Of a DNA stretch of 64,000 bases, positions 1-10,081 are shown piece by piece. The stretch covers positions 42,851,152 to 42,915,151 of the forward strand of contig NC_088865.1 in NCBI RefSeq assembly GCF_032884065.1. The letters are read 5' to 3'. Source of the DNA: Artemia franciscana. Taxonomy: Eukaryota; Arthropoda; Branchiopoda; Anostraca; Artemiidae. Numbering within the stretch: position 1 is the stretch's first letter; each line of letters opens with the position of its first letter. The position numbers and the translations under genes are program-made. The notes beneath the pieces are model-generated. The model ran no database searches. It was not told the origin of the DNA and was given only the letters and a program-made list of their open reading frames with translations.

Positions 1-1114
1 CTATGTCTTTGGGGACGACTTACTCCCCCACAGTCCCCGTGGGAGGGGCAACAAGTTACAAACTTTGACCTGTGCTTACATATAGTAATGGTTATTGGGA
101 AGTATACAGGCGTTTTCAGGAGGATTTTTTTGGTTTGGGGGAGGGGTTGAGAAGAGGGGGATATGCTGGGGGAACTTTCCTTCGAGAATTTGTAATGGGA
201 GAAGAAAATTTCCATGAAAGGAGAGCAGGATTTACTAGCATTATTTAAAAAAAAACAATTAAAAAATAAAAGTGAAAAAGCTTTTTCAGCTGGAAGTAAG
301 GAACAGCAATAAAACTTAAAACAAACAGAAATTATTACCCATATGAGGGGCTCACCTCCTTCTAATACCTCGCTCTTTACGCTAAAGTATTTTCGGTAAT
401 TTCAACTACTTATTCTACGGCTTTTGTGATTCAGGGGGTCATTCTTAATGAATTGGGATAAAATTTAAGCTTTAGTGTAAAGAGCGAGGTACTGACGATG
501 GGGCGAATCCCCTCATATATGTAATAAAAACATGAGAATACAAAAGTTCTTTACGTAAGCTAATTTATAAGTTACGTAAATCTTTTACCAATAAAAAGAT
601 TCGTAAAAAATTAAAAGTTCTAGTTGCCTTTTTAATTAACCAAAAAATCGGGGGGCAACTAGGCTTCGTCCCCCGCTCTTTTTTTCTCAAAATCATTCGA
701 TCAAAATTATGAGAAAGCCATTGAGCCAAAAAAAAAAAATATGCAAATTTCGTTTTGATCATTCCTCTGCGGAGAGCCAAAATCAAAACATGCATTGATT
801 CAAAAACGTTCAGAAATTAAATAAAAAAAACAAGTTTTTTCAACTGAAAGTAAGGAGTGACATCAAAACTTAAAACGCACAGAAATTACTTCGTATATGA
901 AAGAGGCTGCTTCCTCATCAACGCCCCGCTCTTTACGCTAAAGTTTTTTACTGTTTTAGAAAGAAGAATTGAGAGAAAGAGTCAAACTTTAGCGTAAAGA
1001 GCGGGGCGTTGATGAGGAAGCAGCCTCTTTCATATACGAAGTAATTTCTGTGCGTTTTAAGTTTTGATGTCACTCCTTACTTTCAGTTGAAAAAACTTGT
1101 TTTTTTTATTTAAT
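1..1114 (+). repeat. Composite foldback repeat, copy C1, cut by window start
   Basis: This is the 3' two thirds of a non-coding composite repeat seen many times in the window (fullest copies at 9,668-11,465 and 27,213-28,955). Module order matches those copies: a G-rich stretch (ends about 230), a short inverted-repeat module built on the motif TTTAGCGTAAAGAGCG (about 340-520), a linker rich in TACGTAA and AGTTCTAGTTGCC (about 540-810), then a palindromic terminal module (816-1,114). The left third lies outside the window. The right end abuts Helitron coding DNA at about 1,115, so the composite lies against, or was inserted into, that Helitron copy. No protein is encoded. The family is not one I can name; it behaves like a non-autonomous foldback DNA element. 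Confidence 0.8.
816..1114. repeat. Perfect 131-bp inverted repeat (palindromic module of C1)
   Basis: The left arm (816-946) and right arm (984-1,114) are exact reverse complements over 131 bp, separated by a 37-bp loop (947-983). The outer ends read ATTAAATAAAAAAAACAAG and its complement. The arms carry variants absent from other copies (for example GGAGTGAC instead of GGAGCGAC), and both arms have them. A transcript through it would form a long near-perfect hairpin. This is the best-preserved palindrome of the family in the window, so probably the youngest. Confidence 0.93.
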
Positions 1115-1440
1115 ATGGTCCCAAGATGGATTACATGTAAATATAATATATAAATCTGGACAACCATAGAGACGAACATACGCAATGGCATCTTGAGCAT
1201 GCTCATGCAGATGACGCGGACTGCCAGCATATGAAGAAGATAAAATCGTTACTCTTCCAATGTTAGTGATATCACCGTCATTTACAAATGCATCTCGCAA
1301 ATGAATGTATTGTTCAGAGCGGAGCTTGGTCTGATTCGGATGGATGAATAGCAAACGTTCAATCTTTGCTTATATATCAACGGTGTATTGGTGAAACAGG
1401 AGGCAACCAGTACTGATTAATAAAATGCTGTAACATAATA
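1115..1440 (-). pseudogene. Helitron Rep-domain fragment
   Basis: The minus strand encodes a recognisable part of the Helitron Rep (helitron-like N-terminal) domain. Visible blocks are YIHLRDAFVNDGDITNIGR, SSSYAGSPRHLHEHAQDA and YVRLYGCPDLYIIFTCNPSWD. Upstream on the minus strand the frame decays but FHQYTVDI is still readable near 1,390. The Rep nuclease catalytic region (HUH and tyrosines) is missing because the composite repeat C1 abuts at 1,114. The other end passes into a LINE tail at about 1,441. It closely resembles 16,376-16,581 and serves as its uninterrupted counterpart at the nested Helitron insertion point. A dead fragment. Confidence 0.85.
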
Positions 1441-1855
1441 AATTCATTCAAACAAAGCAGAACAAATTATTAAACAAAGGCTTTGAAAGCTCTACGGCAG
1501 TGGCTTTCAGCGACAGAAAAATTGAAGATTCGTTCAGCTTATTGCAACTACCTAAAATTTTTACCGCATATGTCGTTCGACGAAAGAAATTCCTCATTGC
1601 AAAGACGCTATAATATGCATGATCCTCTGAACATGATACCTGAGGTGGAAAAGTCGGCAAGGTCTAAGTCCCTTCGTAAACTGGTAAGTTTCTTATCTGT
1701 ACATTTTTTGTATGATTGCGATTTTTGAAGTTGTATTAGAAGCCCTATTATTATCTTTTTCTTTTTATTTTACTCCACTTTTTCAAGTTGTATGAGTGGG
1801 CAACAATAAATTACCTACTTAATTACTGACTTACTTACTAATCGTGCTTTTTTGG
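1441..1855 (+). mobile_element. LINE 3' fragment (end of RT ORF plus tail)
   Basis: An open frame from about 1,483 to 1,728 contains WLSATEKLKIRSAYCNYLKF and then EVEKSARSK. It is colinear with the LINE tail at 29,264-29,778 (WLSNSDMLRIRSGFCKYLKF ... NFEKQALVKH), so both come from related non-LTR retrotransposons beyond the RT catalytic core. A short 3' UTR follows, ending in a TTAC/CTTA microsatellite (about 1,818-1,842), a tail type common for some LINEs. Everything 5' of the last ~80 codons is missing, the usual 5' truncation. The clade is not assigned. Confidence 0.7.
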
Positions 1856-2059
1856 TATCTAGCCTCAGGTAATTGGCCGTTTTGTAATTGGCTCAATGCT
1901 ATTATAAATTTGTTTAGTAAAATATTTTGCTTGATCATTTTAACTAATTTTGAATATAAAGAATTTAGTTAAAATTTCCCAAAGTCCCTGTTTAAAGAAA
2001 TATTTTTACTTATTTTGTGACTAATTTTGATTGGTTCCCGAACCGCTTGTTTTATCTAC

Positions 2060-3110
2060 GAATCATCACTAATGAGGGAAGATTTTTCAAATAGTATTTT
2101 GTGGGTGGGATTATTAAATATATGATAAGCTAAAGCAGAATCAAAGGGGTTACTAGAACTATTAAGAATTAATACTTTATCTATGTCATCTTTATGCTGG
2201 TGTAGCCATTTTTTAAATTCTGATGAGTTCTGCCAAAACAGTAATTACAACAGTCGCAGGGTATTTGATAAACCTCTCTTTGGTGAGTAGCTATGGTTTT
2301 ATATTCACCGGAGTTTAAGAAATTTGGGATTTCAAAATTATTAGTGAAAACTACATACATATTACTTTTTTTGCAAACATTTTTATATTTTGTTGTGATT
2401 TTTGGGATGTACGGAATATACGTTATATTTGAGGGTTTATCAGGAGCCTCATATTGTGAAATGTTCTTGATTTTACAGGAATGTCTTTTTAGTCTACGGT
2501 TAATTGTATTGTTAGCAACAGAAATAGGGTATATGTTACCAAAAAGAATATCTCTGACAAAAATATTTTCTATGTTAATATAGGAATCAGAGCAAATGTT
2601 CAGGGAAAAAACGATGAGAGAAGTTAAACTGCTCTTTTATTATTTATTTTTTTTGAAGAATTAACGACGCTTCTTTACTGCTAAGGTCCCTGCGTCGGCC
2701 CTGCAGTGCATTCCACTGCTCTTTTAATTTGTGGGAGGCGGATGATTTGAATTAAAATGAAGATATCTTTTGTTTTTGTGTTGGTTTTCTATTGATAGTA
2801 AAATCCAGTTTATCAGTATTACGGCTAATTAACGCTTCTAAAAGCGATAGTTTATTTTCAGTATCAATTTTTAGGGTAAATCGCAAATTTCTATCATAAG
2901 TATGAAGATGATTTAAGAAACCTAGAAGCTCAATTTCCCCATAATTCCAATGCAAAATTACGTCATCCATGCAGTGACCCCAATAGTCATGTTTAAAAAA
3001 ATAAAAATTTAATGCCTAAATTTCAAGGTTTTCAGCATAAATATTTGTCAGTAACCCAGATAAAAGTGCTCCCATAGGTAGCCCATTTATAGCCGTGCTG
3101 GAAAAATTTC
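2060..3110 (-). mobile_element. Penelope-like element remnant (RT + endonuclease), copy A
   Basis: Read on the minus strand, RT palm blocks appear first: NGLPMGALLSGLLTNIYAEN (about 3,020-3,085), then the catalytic motif as CMDDV followed by HWNYGEIELLGFLNHLH and ENKLSLLEALISRNTD. Downstream come a linker (YIPYIPKITTKYKNVCKKSN) and a Cys-rich endonuclease-like segment (VYQIPCDC, FGRTHQNL), then SALAYHIFNNPTQKILFEK. This order (RT, linker, C-terminal GIY-YIG-type domain) is diagnostic of Penelope-like elements. Upstream RT parts are absent, so it is 5'-truncated. The frame is broken in several places and the element is dead. An AT-rich stretch (about 3,110-3,220) precedes it. Confidence 0.85.
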
Positions 3111-3219
3111 CAAGTAAATAAAAATTAAAGTTTAAATTAAAAACTAAAAAAATAAACCTTCCAAAAAATAAAAAAAACTTAAAGTTAAAAAAAAATTCAG
3201 TCCAAAAAGAGGGCAAAAA

Positions 3220-4335
3220 TTTTAGAGGAGGAGGTATTGGGGCCCTTGGAGGTGGGGCATGGATGGCCTAGATACTGTCATGTAAAGTCCAATACTTTAT
3301 CATAAATTCTATTAGTCCAAATTTGAAATCAAAAGAAGCAGTTATTCGAAAGACAGATATTTGAAAATGAGATGTAGGCTGGATTAGATTAGTGATGTAT
3401 CTCTATTGTAGTATGGTCATCTAGGTAGGTCAATGACCCAAAATAGGCAAGCTTTAGTGCCTTAGGGGTCTTACCGGTGGAGATATTATAGCTATACTAC
3501 TATGATGGATAATCAACGGGTCTTAATCCGAAGCGCAGTTTAAAGACATGTAACAACAGGCATCATGACGAACCACAAACGAAACTCAAGTGCAAAAATA
3601 TATGTGGCCAGAAGACATGCGACTCGAAATCTGACGAGTGATAGTGAGAAACAGAGACATAGATGGATGCCACTTCCCAGTTATTGGTTCCAAGTGAATT
3701 CCAGTCTCCTTGTATTGATATTGTAATACTATCTATTTATTACACCAAATAGAAGGAAGTTTTACTGAGTTAATGCTATGCCAGTCTTGTCTTTGTTGCA
3801 TATTCAATTACATAATTCCAAGTCCTAGTACCTTATTCTCATGAAATAAAAAAAAACCGTGTTAACTAGTTTTTCGTTGATTACATATACCGTGAATCTT
3901 GCCTAATATAGTGCATGTTTTCATTATTATTTTGGTTTCTTATTATGCGCTTGAAATCGACCCAGTTCCAAGATGATGCTAGCCAAAAAAAAAGCATAGT
4001 TGGTTGGAGATAGACAGTTAATACCCAACCCAGGTTTTTCTCCTATACTTTTGCACCTAGCAAAACGACTACGATGTAAAACTAGAAGTTAAGCACATTC
4101 ACTTTTCAAAATTCCCCAATTGGTGGTATCAAAGGAATGTATTTCCGAAACGTTTCTACCAACAAAACGTATTTTGTTAGAATTATATAGTTAACACTCA
4201 GCATGTATTTACAGTAGTTTTTATACTTTTTCGAACTTAAAAGCATCGTTTTTCCTAAATTATTCTAAAGGTTTCTTTTTATTTTGTATACATTTGAAAA
4301 TGAGGTTAAATGGATTTATTTTTCTTGGTAAATTA
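3220..4335. other. No gene seen; duplicated non-coding DNA
   Basis: Shared with 17,890-19,084 in the second duplication copy. No frame looks coding and no RNA gene is apparent. The section near 3,270 lacks about 73 bp that copy B has (17,941-18,013). I see no terminal repeats that would define a separate element. Confidence 0.6.
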
Positions 4336-4336
4336 C

Positions 4337-5000
4337 GCATTAACCAATAGCAGTGAATTGGATTGAGATCTACTTGGCAATAAAGGCTTCGGGTTCGTTC
4401 CCAGTTAATGCCAAATTGGACAACGGATGAATTGCTATTTTTGCTACCTGTAACAGTTTATAAGACATAATGACGGCAAAGTAAATTTGCTGTTGAGCAT
4501 AATATTTTTCAAAAATTGCAAGTGGCATAAGAGAAATACATCATTCAAAATGATGCTTTCAGGAACAGACGTGTTTGGTTATTTATACACTTTTAGTACC
4601 CATCCCAGATTTTTGTCTCATACCCTAGCATACTTGAAAATATACTCCTTCGACATTACTGCCTATATTTTTCGTTCCTTAGAAAAAAGGATATATTTTT
4701 CTTGCTACGTTATTTATGGAATTGCACTTTGAGCTACCAATGCCAAATTACCTTGACAAAATGACAATGGCGTAAAGCAAATCATTTAATGTTGAGCAGT
4801 AATTCCAGTTTAGCATGGGATTAGGGCTTTAGCTACCCTTTGCCAGATTACCTATACGGAGTGGGGCAGCATATGACTAAACAGTCTGATTTTTTGAAAT
4901 TTCTAAAAGCCCCCAAGAGATTACCGATGGTCCCATGGTCGTACAGTGGATTGATGTTTGCTTTGGGATATAAAATCCAGGTTCAATCTCGTGTGCCACA
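4337..5000 (+). mobile_element. Possible tRNA-derived SINE heads, copy A
   Basis: Two places resemble Pol III internal promoters. At 4,347-4,360 TAGCAGTGAATTGG resembles an A box, and at 4,391-4,401 GGTTCGTTCCC resembles a B box. At 4,939-4,949 TCGTACAGTGG resembles an A box, and at 4,980-4,990 GGTTCAATCTC a B box. The A-to-B spacing of roughly 35-45 nt is what tRNA-like SINEs show. Both are followed by related tails containing GCCAAATT or GCCACAAG. I could not draw a full cloverleaf, so these are not tRNA genes. They may be old SINEs; the call is tentative. Confidence 0.33.
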
Positions 5001-5054
5001 AGACTGTGGCAAAGACAATTCAATATTCTCAAAAAGTCATGCAATCCTAATAAT

Positions 5055-6065
5055 TATTAAATAAAAAAACAAGTTTTTTGAAATGAAAGTAAGGAGCGAC
5101 ATTAAAACTTAAAACGAACAGAAATTACTCCTTATATGAAAGGGGCTTTTCCTCCTCGACACCCCGCTCTTTACGCTAAAGTTTTTTATTGTTTTAAAAA
5201 GTAGAGTTGCGAGAAAGAGTCAAACTTTAGCGCAAGGAGCGGGGTGTCGAGGAGGAAAAGCCCCTTTCATGTAAGGAGTAATTTCTGTTCGTTTTAAGTT
5301 TTAATGTCGTTCCTTACTTTCATTTCAAAAAACTTGTTTTTTTTATTTAATTTCTGAAAGTTTTTGAATTAATGCATTTCTGATTTTGGCTCTCCGTACA
5401 TAATTATTAAAATGAAATTTGCTATTAATTCTTTTTTTGGCTAAATGGCTTTCTCTTAGTTTTGATCACACGATTTTGAGAAATAAGGGGTGGGGAAGGA
5501 GGCCTAGTTGCCCTCCAATTTTTTCGGTTACTTACAAAGGCAACTAGAACTTTTAATTTTTAATGAACGTTTTTATTAGTAAAAAATATACGTAACTTAA
5601 GAATTAACTTACGTAACAAACTTTCATATTCTTATATTTTTGATTATATATATGAGGGAATTTGTCCCCTCGTTAATACCTCGCTCTTCACACTAAATCT
5701 TAAGTTTTATCCCAATTCTTTAAGAATGACCCCTGAATAAGAAAGGCCGTAGAATAAATAGTTGAAATTACTAAAAATAATTTAGCATAAAGAGCGAAGT
5801 ATTTATCTCCTTCTAAATACCTCGCTCTTTATGCTAAAGTATTTTTAAAACCCTTCATATGCGTAATAATCTCTGTTCGTTTTAAGTTTTAATTAAATAA
5901 AAAAAACAAGTTTTTTTAACTGAAAGTAAGGAGCGACATTAAAACTTAAAACGAACAGAAATTAATTCGTATATGAAAGAGGCTGCTTCCTCATCAACGC
6001 CCCGCTCTTTACGCTAAAGTTTGACTCTGTTTCTCAATTCTTCTTTTTAAAACAGTAAAAAACTT
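5055..6065 (-). repeat. Composite foldback repeat, inverted copy with a second palindrome half
   Basis: Minus-orientation copy. A complete palindromic module lies at 5,055-5,352, followed by the linker module in reverse (5,353-5,650) and the internal hairpin module (about 5,650-5,850). At about 5,890 it runs into the left half of another palindromic module, which stops near 6,065. The arms of 5,055-5,352 differ at only about four sites, and both carry variants such as GAAATGAAAG and CTCCTCGACACCCCGC that other copies lack. This segment interrupts copy A of the segmental duplication and is absent at the matching place in copy B. Confidence 0.8.
5771..5847. repeat. Internal hairpin of composite repeat
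   Basis: A stem-loop built on CTTTATGCTAAAGTATTTTT and its complement, with a short purine/pyrimidine loop at about 5,805-5,812. The same hairpin occurs at 10,641-10,717 and 28,142-28,218, so it is a conserved internal part of the family and not chance. Confidence 0.8.
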
Positions 6066-6450
6066 GTTTGTTCTCCAGGGGTGATCGAATCGAAGCAGTA
6101 ATTCTAGAAGATCAGAAGGGGACTCGTTTGATTAGAAATCAAAAGTTCTAGTTCCCTTTGTAAGTGGCCAAAAGATTGAAGGGCAATTAGCACCCTTTCT
6201 ACGCCCTTTCTTAACCTCAAAAACATGCAATCGAAATTTTGAGATAAAGTTATAAGAACTACGCCTTTGGGGATTATACAAACCTCATATTACCTGGGAA
6301 GAGGGCTGTAACTTACACAGTTTGTCCAATATTAACATACAATATTTGCTATAGGGAAATACACGCTCCTCTTATAAAAAATAATTTATCTCCGTCTTAA
6401 GTTAAATGTATTTCGTTCTTTTCAGTCAAAAAACTTTTTTTATTTAATAT
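6066..6450 (+). repeat. Composite repeat fragments, degenerate
   Basis: From 6,070 to about 6,310 the sequence follows the middle module of the composite (CCAGGGGTGATCG, AAAAGTTCTAGT, GAAATTTTGAGATA, GCCTTTGGGGA) in diverged form. At about 6,395-6,450 there is a decayed right end of the palindromic module finishing in TTTTTTTATTTAAT. The last piece is also present in copy B (about 20,210-20,275), so it predates the segmental duplication, while the first piece is only in copy A. Confidence 0.6.
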
Positions 6451-6879
6451 AGTCAAGAGCCATCGTTAGTCAATGGAAAAGAAAAAAGTAGATACATCAA
6501 TATGGCGAGAAGACTCATCTAAAAGGAAATTGGGTTAGAGTTTTGTTTCCAACGACAAAGATATTAAGCCACAAAAAAGTGATATTTATGAAAACTCTAT
6601 ACCCCGAATAAAGATTTTGATTGTATCTGGTAACAGGCAAAATTTGAAACAAGCAATTAAGGTAAAAGATAGCCAATTTAGCTTGAGACAGCCAATCTAT
6701 CCTTAAAATTTATAAAAGATCATTAGGACCACAAATGTTTCGTGCTGAATAAAACTTCAGTCGGAAGCTTTTCAGAAGGGCAGTGGACTTACACACACGG
6801 TCTAATCCTGGTATTATAGTGAAAAAAAAAACGCTTTTCCTGTTCAATTTTGCCCCATCTCCAAACTGTTCTTTTCTTT

Positions 6880-7015
6880 TATCAAGCAGTTCGTGGTAAC
6901 AAACTGTAAATAGGAAGTGAATTAGCTCAATAGTAACCAAAACTCTAAAAGGATTTTAAATTTTAGAATATTGGTATCAATAGATACAGCAAAAGTATCA
7001 GTTTATTATGCTGAT
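6880..7015 (+). repeat. Composite repeat head fragment (copy A)
   Basis: AGCAGTTCGTGGTAACAAAC, then GCTCAATAGTAACCAAAACT, match the left terminus of the composite repeat (compare 9,674). The fragment ends about where a LINE tail begins. The matching piece in copy B is at about 20,715-20,835. Confidence 0.65.
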
Positions 7016-7024
7016 TCCAAATAG

Positions 7025-7379
7025 ATGAGTCCTAGATGTTTTCCAGAGAAATTGACTACGGATTGTTTTGGGTTCCCCAATTACTGACAGTAAAATATAC
7101 GAAAACTGTTGTTCGACCCCGACATCTAGGGCTATGGTGTGAGAAACAATGAGATGGTTAGGACCCCTTCTGCGGATAAAGGATGAGAAATTGCAGAAGG
7201 TTGTCCTCGTCAGCCAGCCTTCAAGGGCTAAACGAAAAGTAGGTTGTCCCCGAATAGAAATAGAGGAGGTCTTAAAGATAAATTTAAGAGAAGTAAGAGA
7301 TTCTTTGGAGGGGATAACGAGAGACGCTTTCAATAAATTGGGATGTAGAGAAAGCGAGCGTAGCCGTGAGACTACCTTA
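7025..7379 (+). mobile_element. LINE 3' coding tail, copy A
   Basis: In-frame blocks LDVFQRN, MRWLGPLLRIKDEKLQKVVL, QPSRAKRKVGCPRIEIEEVL and AFNKLGCRESERS match the C-terminal tail typical of endonuclease/RT non-LTR retrotransposons (the 'RWLGHVLRM...GRPR' region past the RT). Only about 110 codons remain. In copy A a stop codon interrupts the frame near 7,140; copy B (20,845-21,210) reads through there. A 5'-truncated fossil LINE end carried inside the segmental duplication. Confidence 0.75.
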
Positions 7380-9640
7380 TAATTTTCGCAATTTCTTCCG
7401 AAAATGGTAAAAACTTATTTAAAGTTGTCCAAGATAGCACCTGCTCAAGGGGTTAGACTGGGTAATTCTAGTATTTATTCAATACCATGCTTAGTCATTA
7501 GATTTTGGTATCTTTATTCTCCAATATGCTTAGAGCCATAAAAAGTAAACCACATGAATTCAGCTGAATAAAATACCAATAAAACATCAAAATGACACCG
7601 AAATTACCATAATCTGCGTGAGCTGAGATCGAAGTAGCTCTTTCAATGCCTCTTGAATTTTGTGGGCGTAAAAATTTCAATGTCGTCACCACTGATGTCT
7701 ACCTTATCTGGAATATATGTAAACAAAGAATTTCTCTCCACTTTTTCGCATGAAAGAAAATATTGAATCACCTTGATTTTACTCTTTCTGAGCGACATGA
7801 TCGTGATTGAAAAGATTGATGATTTCTCGCTCATGGTAAATGAAGCCACTCATCACTAGTAACACTCTGGAGATCAGAAAGTTCACTTTTACTGTTTTCA
7901 ACAATTTTAAATAACAGTCTGTGGTTCAGTTCGTCGTCTTCTTTACTTTTGGTCATTTCATTTACTCACTTTTCTTAAGCATGTCATTAGCAATTTGAGG
8001 GTGGCCCTGGTTGCAAGCTGACCACCCCAAAACAGTAACAGTGGACATAATGGGCCAAATGAATGGACTTAGACACTCAAAATTTTGTAAAAAAAATTTT
8101 TTTCGCTTCAATGCGATCAAAACCACTTGCGATTGCATGGCTGGTCACTTCAAGTTACCTAAGGGACACATCATTGTTCCTCTTTAAAAACAAGGTCAAC
8201 CAGTCAATTAATGCGATTCGTTCTTGGGAGTAATGACGAATTTTCTTGGCTACGAAGAAAAGGTTTTCTCGCATCGCTAGTTAATAATACTTGCGCATCT
8301 TTCGAAAACTTAAAATTTATTCTTATCTGAAGAATCAATTTTACCATTCCAACAATCACAGAGTTATTTCCCTATGCTGTTTCCTAAGCCTCATCAACTT
8401 CTTCTTTACTGTCTCTTTGGTAACACAATTCAAAAATAGATGAGACTTGAAACACAAAATTTCACAATTCCTTGTGTGGGTGCATTACAACAAAACATCC
8501 ATAATTCCGATAATTTTTGCTAAACATCCTCTCACATCTGTTCTTATTTCTCTTGTTCAGTTTAAGAGAAAGACTAGGCTAATCTCATAACTTAAGATGA
8601 GTCCCATAAGAAAGTATAGCACCGAAATCATTAGTACGCATGATGGATGCAGTGTAGTTGTTAAAAGTAGATTAGCCAAAGCCCAGTGTGTTCTTAGAGT
8701 TGAAAATTTTATTAAAAACAAATTGATTTCCTTTTGGTTAGTAGAAAATACTTGTTATAAAGGATTCATACGTGTGTCTTCTGTACTAGCCTTATAGAGA
8801 CGGTGTTTGTTGAACAGATATGTCAGCTAATCTCGCCTGAAAAATAATTTCATGTGCAAAGTACTGTTTGAAAAAAAGGAAACATATTGCTTCACATATC
8901 TAAATTCAAAATGGTGTAAAAATAAGGTAATAGATGGTGCACCTATCACAAGTTTTTGATAATTCTTGCTTAGCCACAAGGTATATTGTATTCATGACTG
9001 TCTAGATCAGCCCCGTGTCCAGATCCATTCCACTCTCCCCTGTAAACTAGCAGCGGAGATCTTCACTTGAAACAGTCGTAACAGATTGTTTCAATTCAAA
9101 ACTTTGACAGAATAGAAGTAAATAGAATCCTTGCAGCTGCCAACGAAAAATATTAGTTGCATTTCTAATAATTTCCTAGCAAATAAAAAATTACACTTTA
9201 GCGTAAAAAGATGGGAGAGGGCCGCTTCTGAAATTAGGAATAAATTAAGTTCATCAAGCAATAACATCCTTTAACGTTTCGAGAAAAATTCCTTTCTATT
9301 ATTTCTAATCCTTTCTATGATTTACTTTACAATGGTATTATCTGATCCTTTCTATGGTTTTCTGAATAACACCATTGGAGGAATAGAAGGACAGACAAGG
9401 AAAAAAGAAAAGAAAAAGAGGATCAGATAAAGCTGTACTAACCAATGCAATCAATTTGTAAAATAGCCTTTGCAAATTTAAATTGCAGCATCTTCAAAAA
9501 ACTCCTTTTCAATTCGATTAAAACATATCACAATATCTTTTCTTTGGATAATTCAAGAAACAAAAAAAAAACTCAATATAAAACAGTTTATGTACTTGGC
9601 AGTTGTTCAAAATCTATCACATATGTGGTAAAGTACAAAT
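7380..9640. other. No gene seen; duplicated non-coding DNA
   Basis: Colinear with 21,211-23,455. A 66-codon open frame at 8,597-8,797 is open in both copies (22,422-22,622), but four of the five base differences between copies change the amino acid, so it shows no sign of selection. Near 9,160-9,240 the motif CACTTTAGCGTAAAAAGATG recalls the composite repeat motif. No RNA gene or element ends seen. Confidence 0.6.
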
Positions 9641-9667
9641 CTAGAATCGCCAAAGTTATTATGTATT

Positions 9668-10025
9668 ATATCAAACAGTTCGTGGTAACGAACTGTAGTA
9701 AGGGGCGACCCGGCTCAATAGTAACCAAAACTCTGAAAAATTGAATTTTGATATCAATAGCTATATTAAAAGAATCGTATTTTAATGCTGATTTTAAATA
9801 TATAAGTTTCATCAAGTTTAATCTTACCCATCAAAAGTTACGAGCCTGAGAAAATTTGCCTTATTTAGGAAAATAGGAAATACCCCTTAAAAGTAGTAGG
9901 ATCTTAACGAAAATGACACCATCAGATTCAGCGTATCAGAGAACCCTACTGTAGAAATTTCAAGCTCCTATCTACAAGAATGTGGAATTTTGTATTTTTT
10001 GCCAGAAGACAAATCACGGGTGCGT

Positions 10026-10081
<56 letters not shown>

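Larger units (their letters stand above)
1919..9640. repeat. Segmental duplication, copy A
   Basis: This block is colinear, in direct orientation, with 16,586-23,455. Both begin at AAATATTTTGC and both end at AAGTACAAAT, beyond which they diverge abruptly. Spot comparison suggests only a few percent divergence, often less. Copy A differs by a composite-repeat segment (about 5,057-6,370, where B has about 19,806-20,193) and by lacking about 73 bp present in B near 17,941-18,013. These two differences account for the whole length difference. Contents: Penelope-like remnant, tRNA-like SINE heads, composite-repeat pieces, LINE tail, then gene-free DNA. Confidence 0.9.

Noticed and set aside
4939-4990. 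tRNA gene
   Set aside because: A-box-like and B-box-like sequences are present but acceptor and anticodon stems cannot be paired; kept only as a possible SINE head.
8597-8797. 66-codon frame conserved in both copies of the segmental duplication (also 22,422-22,622)
   Set aside because: Of five base differences between the copies four change the amino acid; there is no splice context or family match, so it looks neutral.
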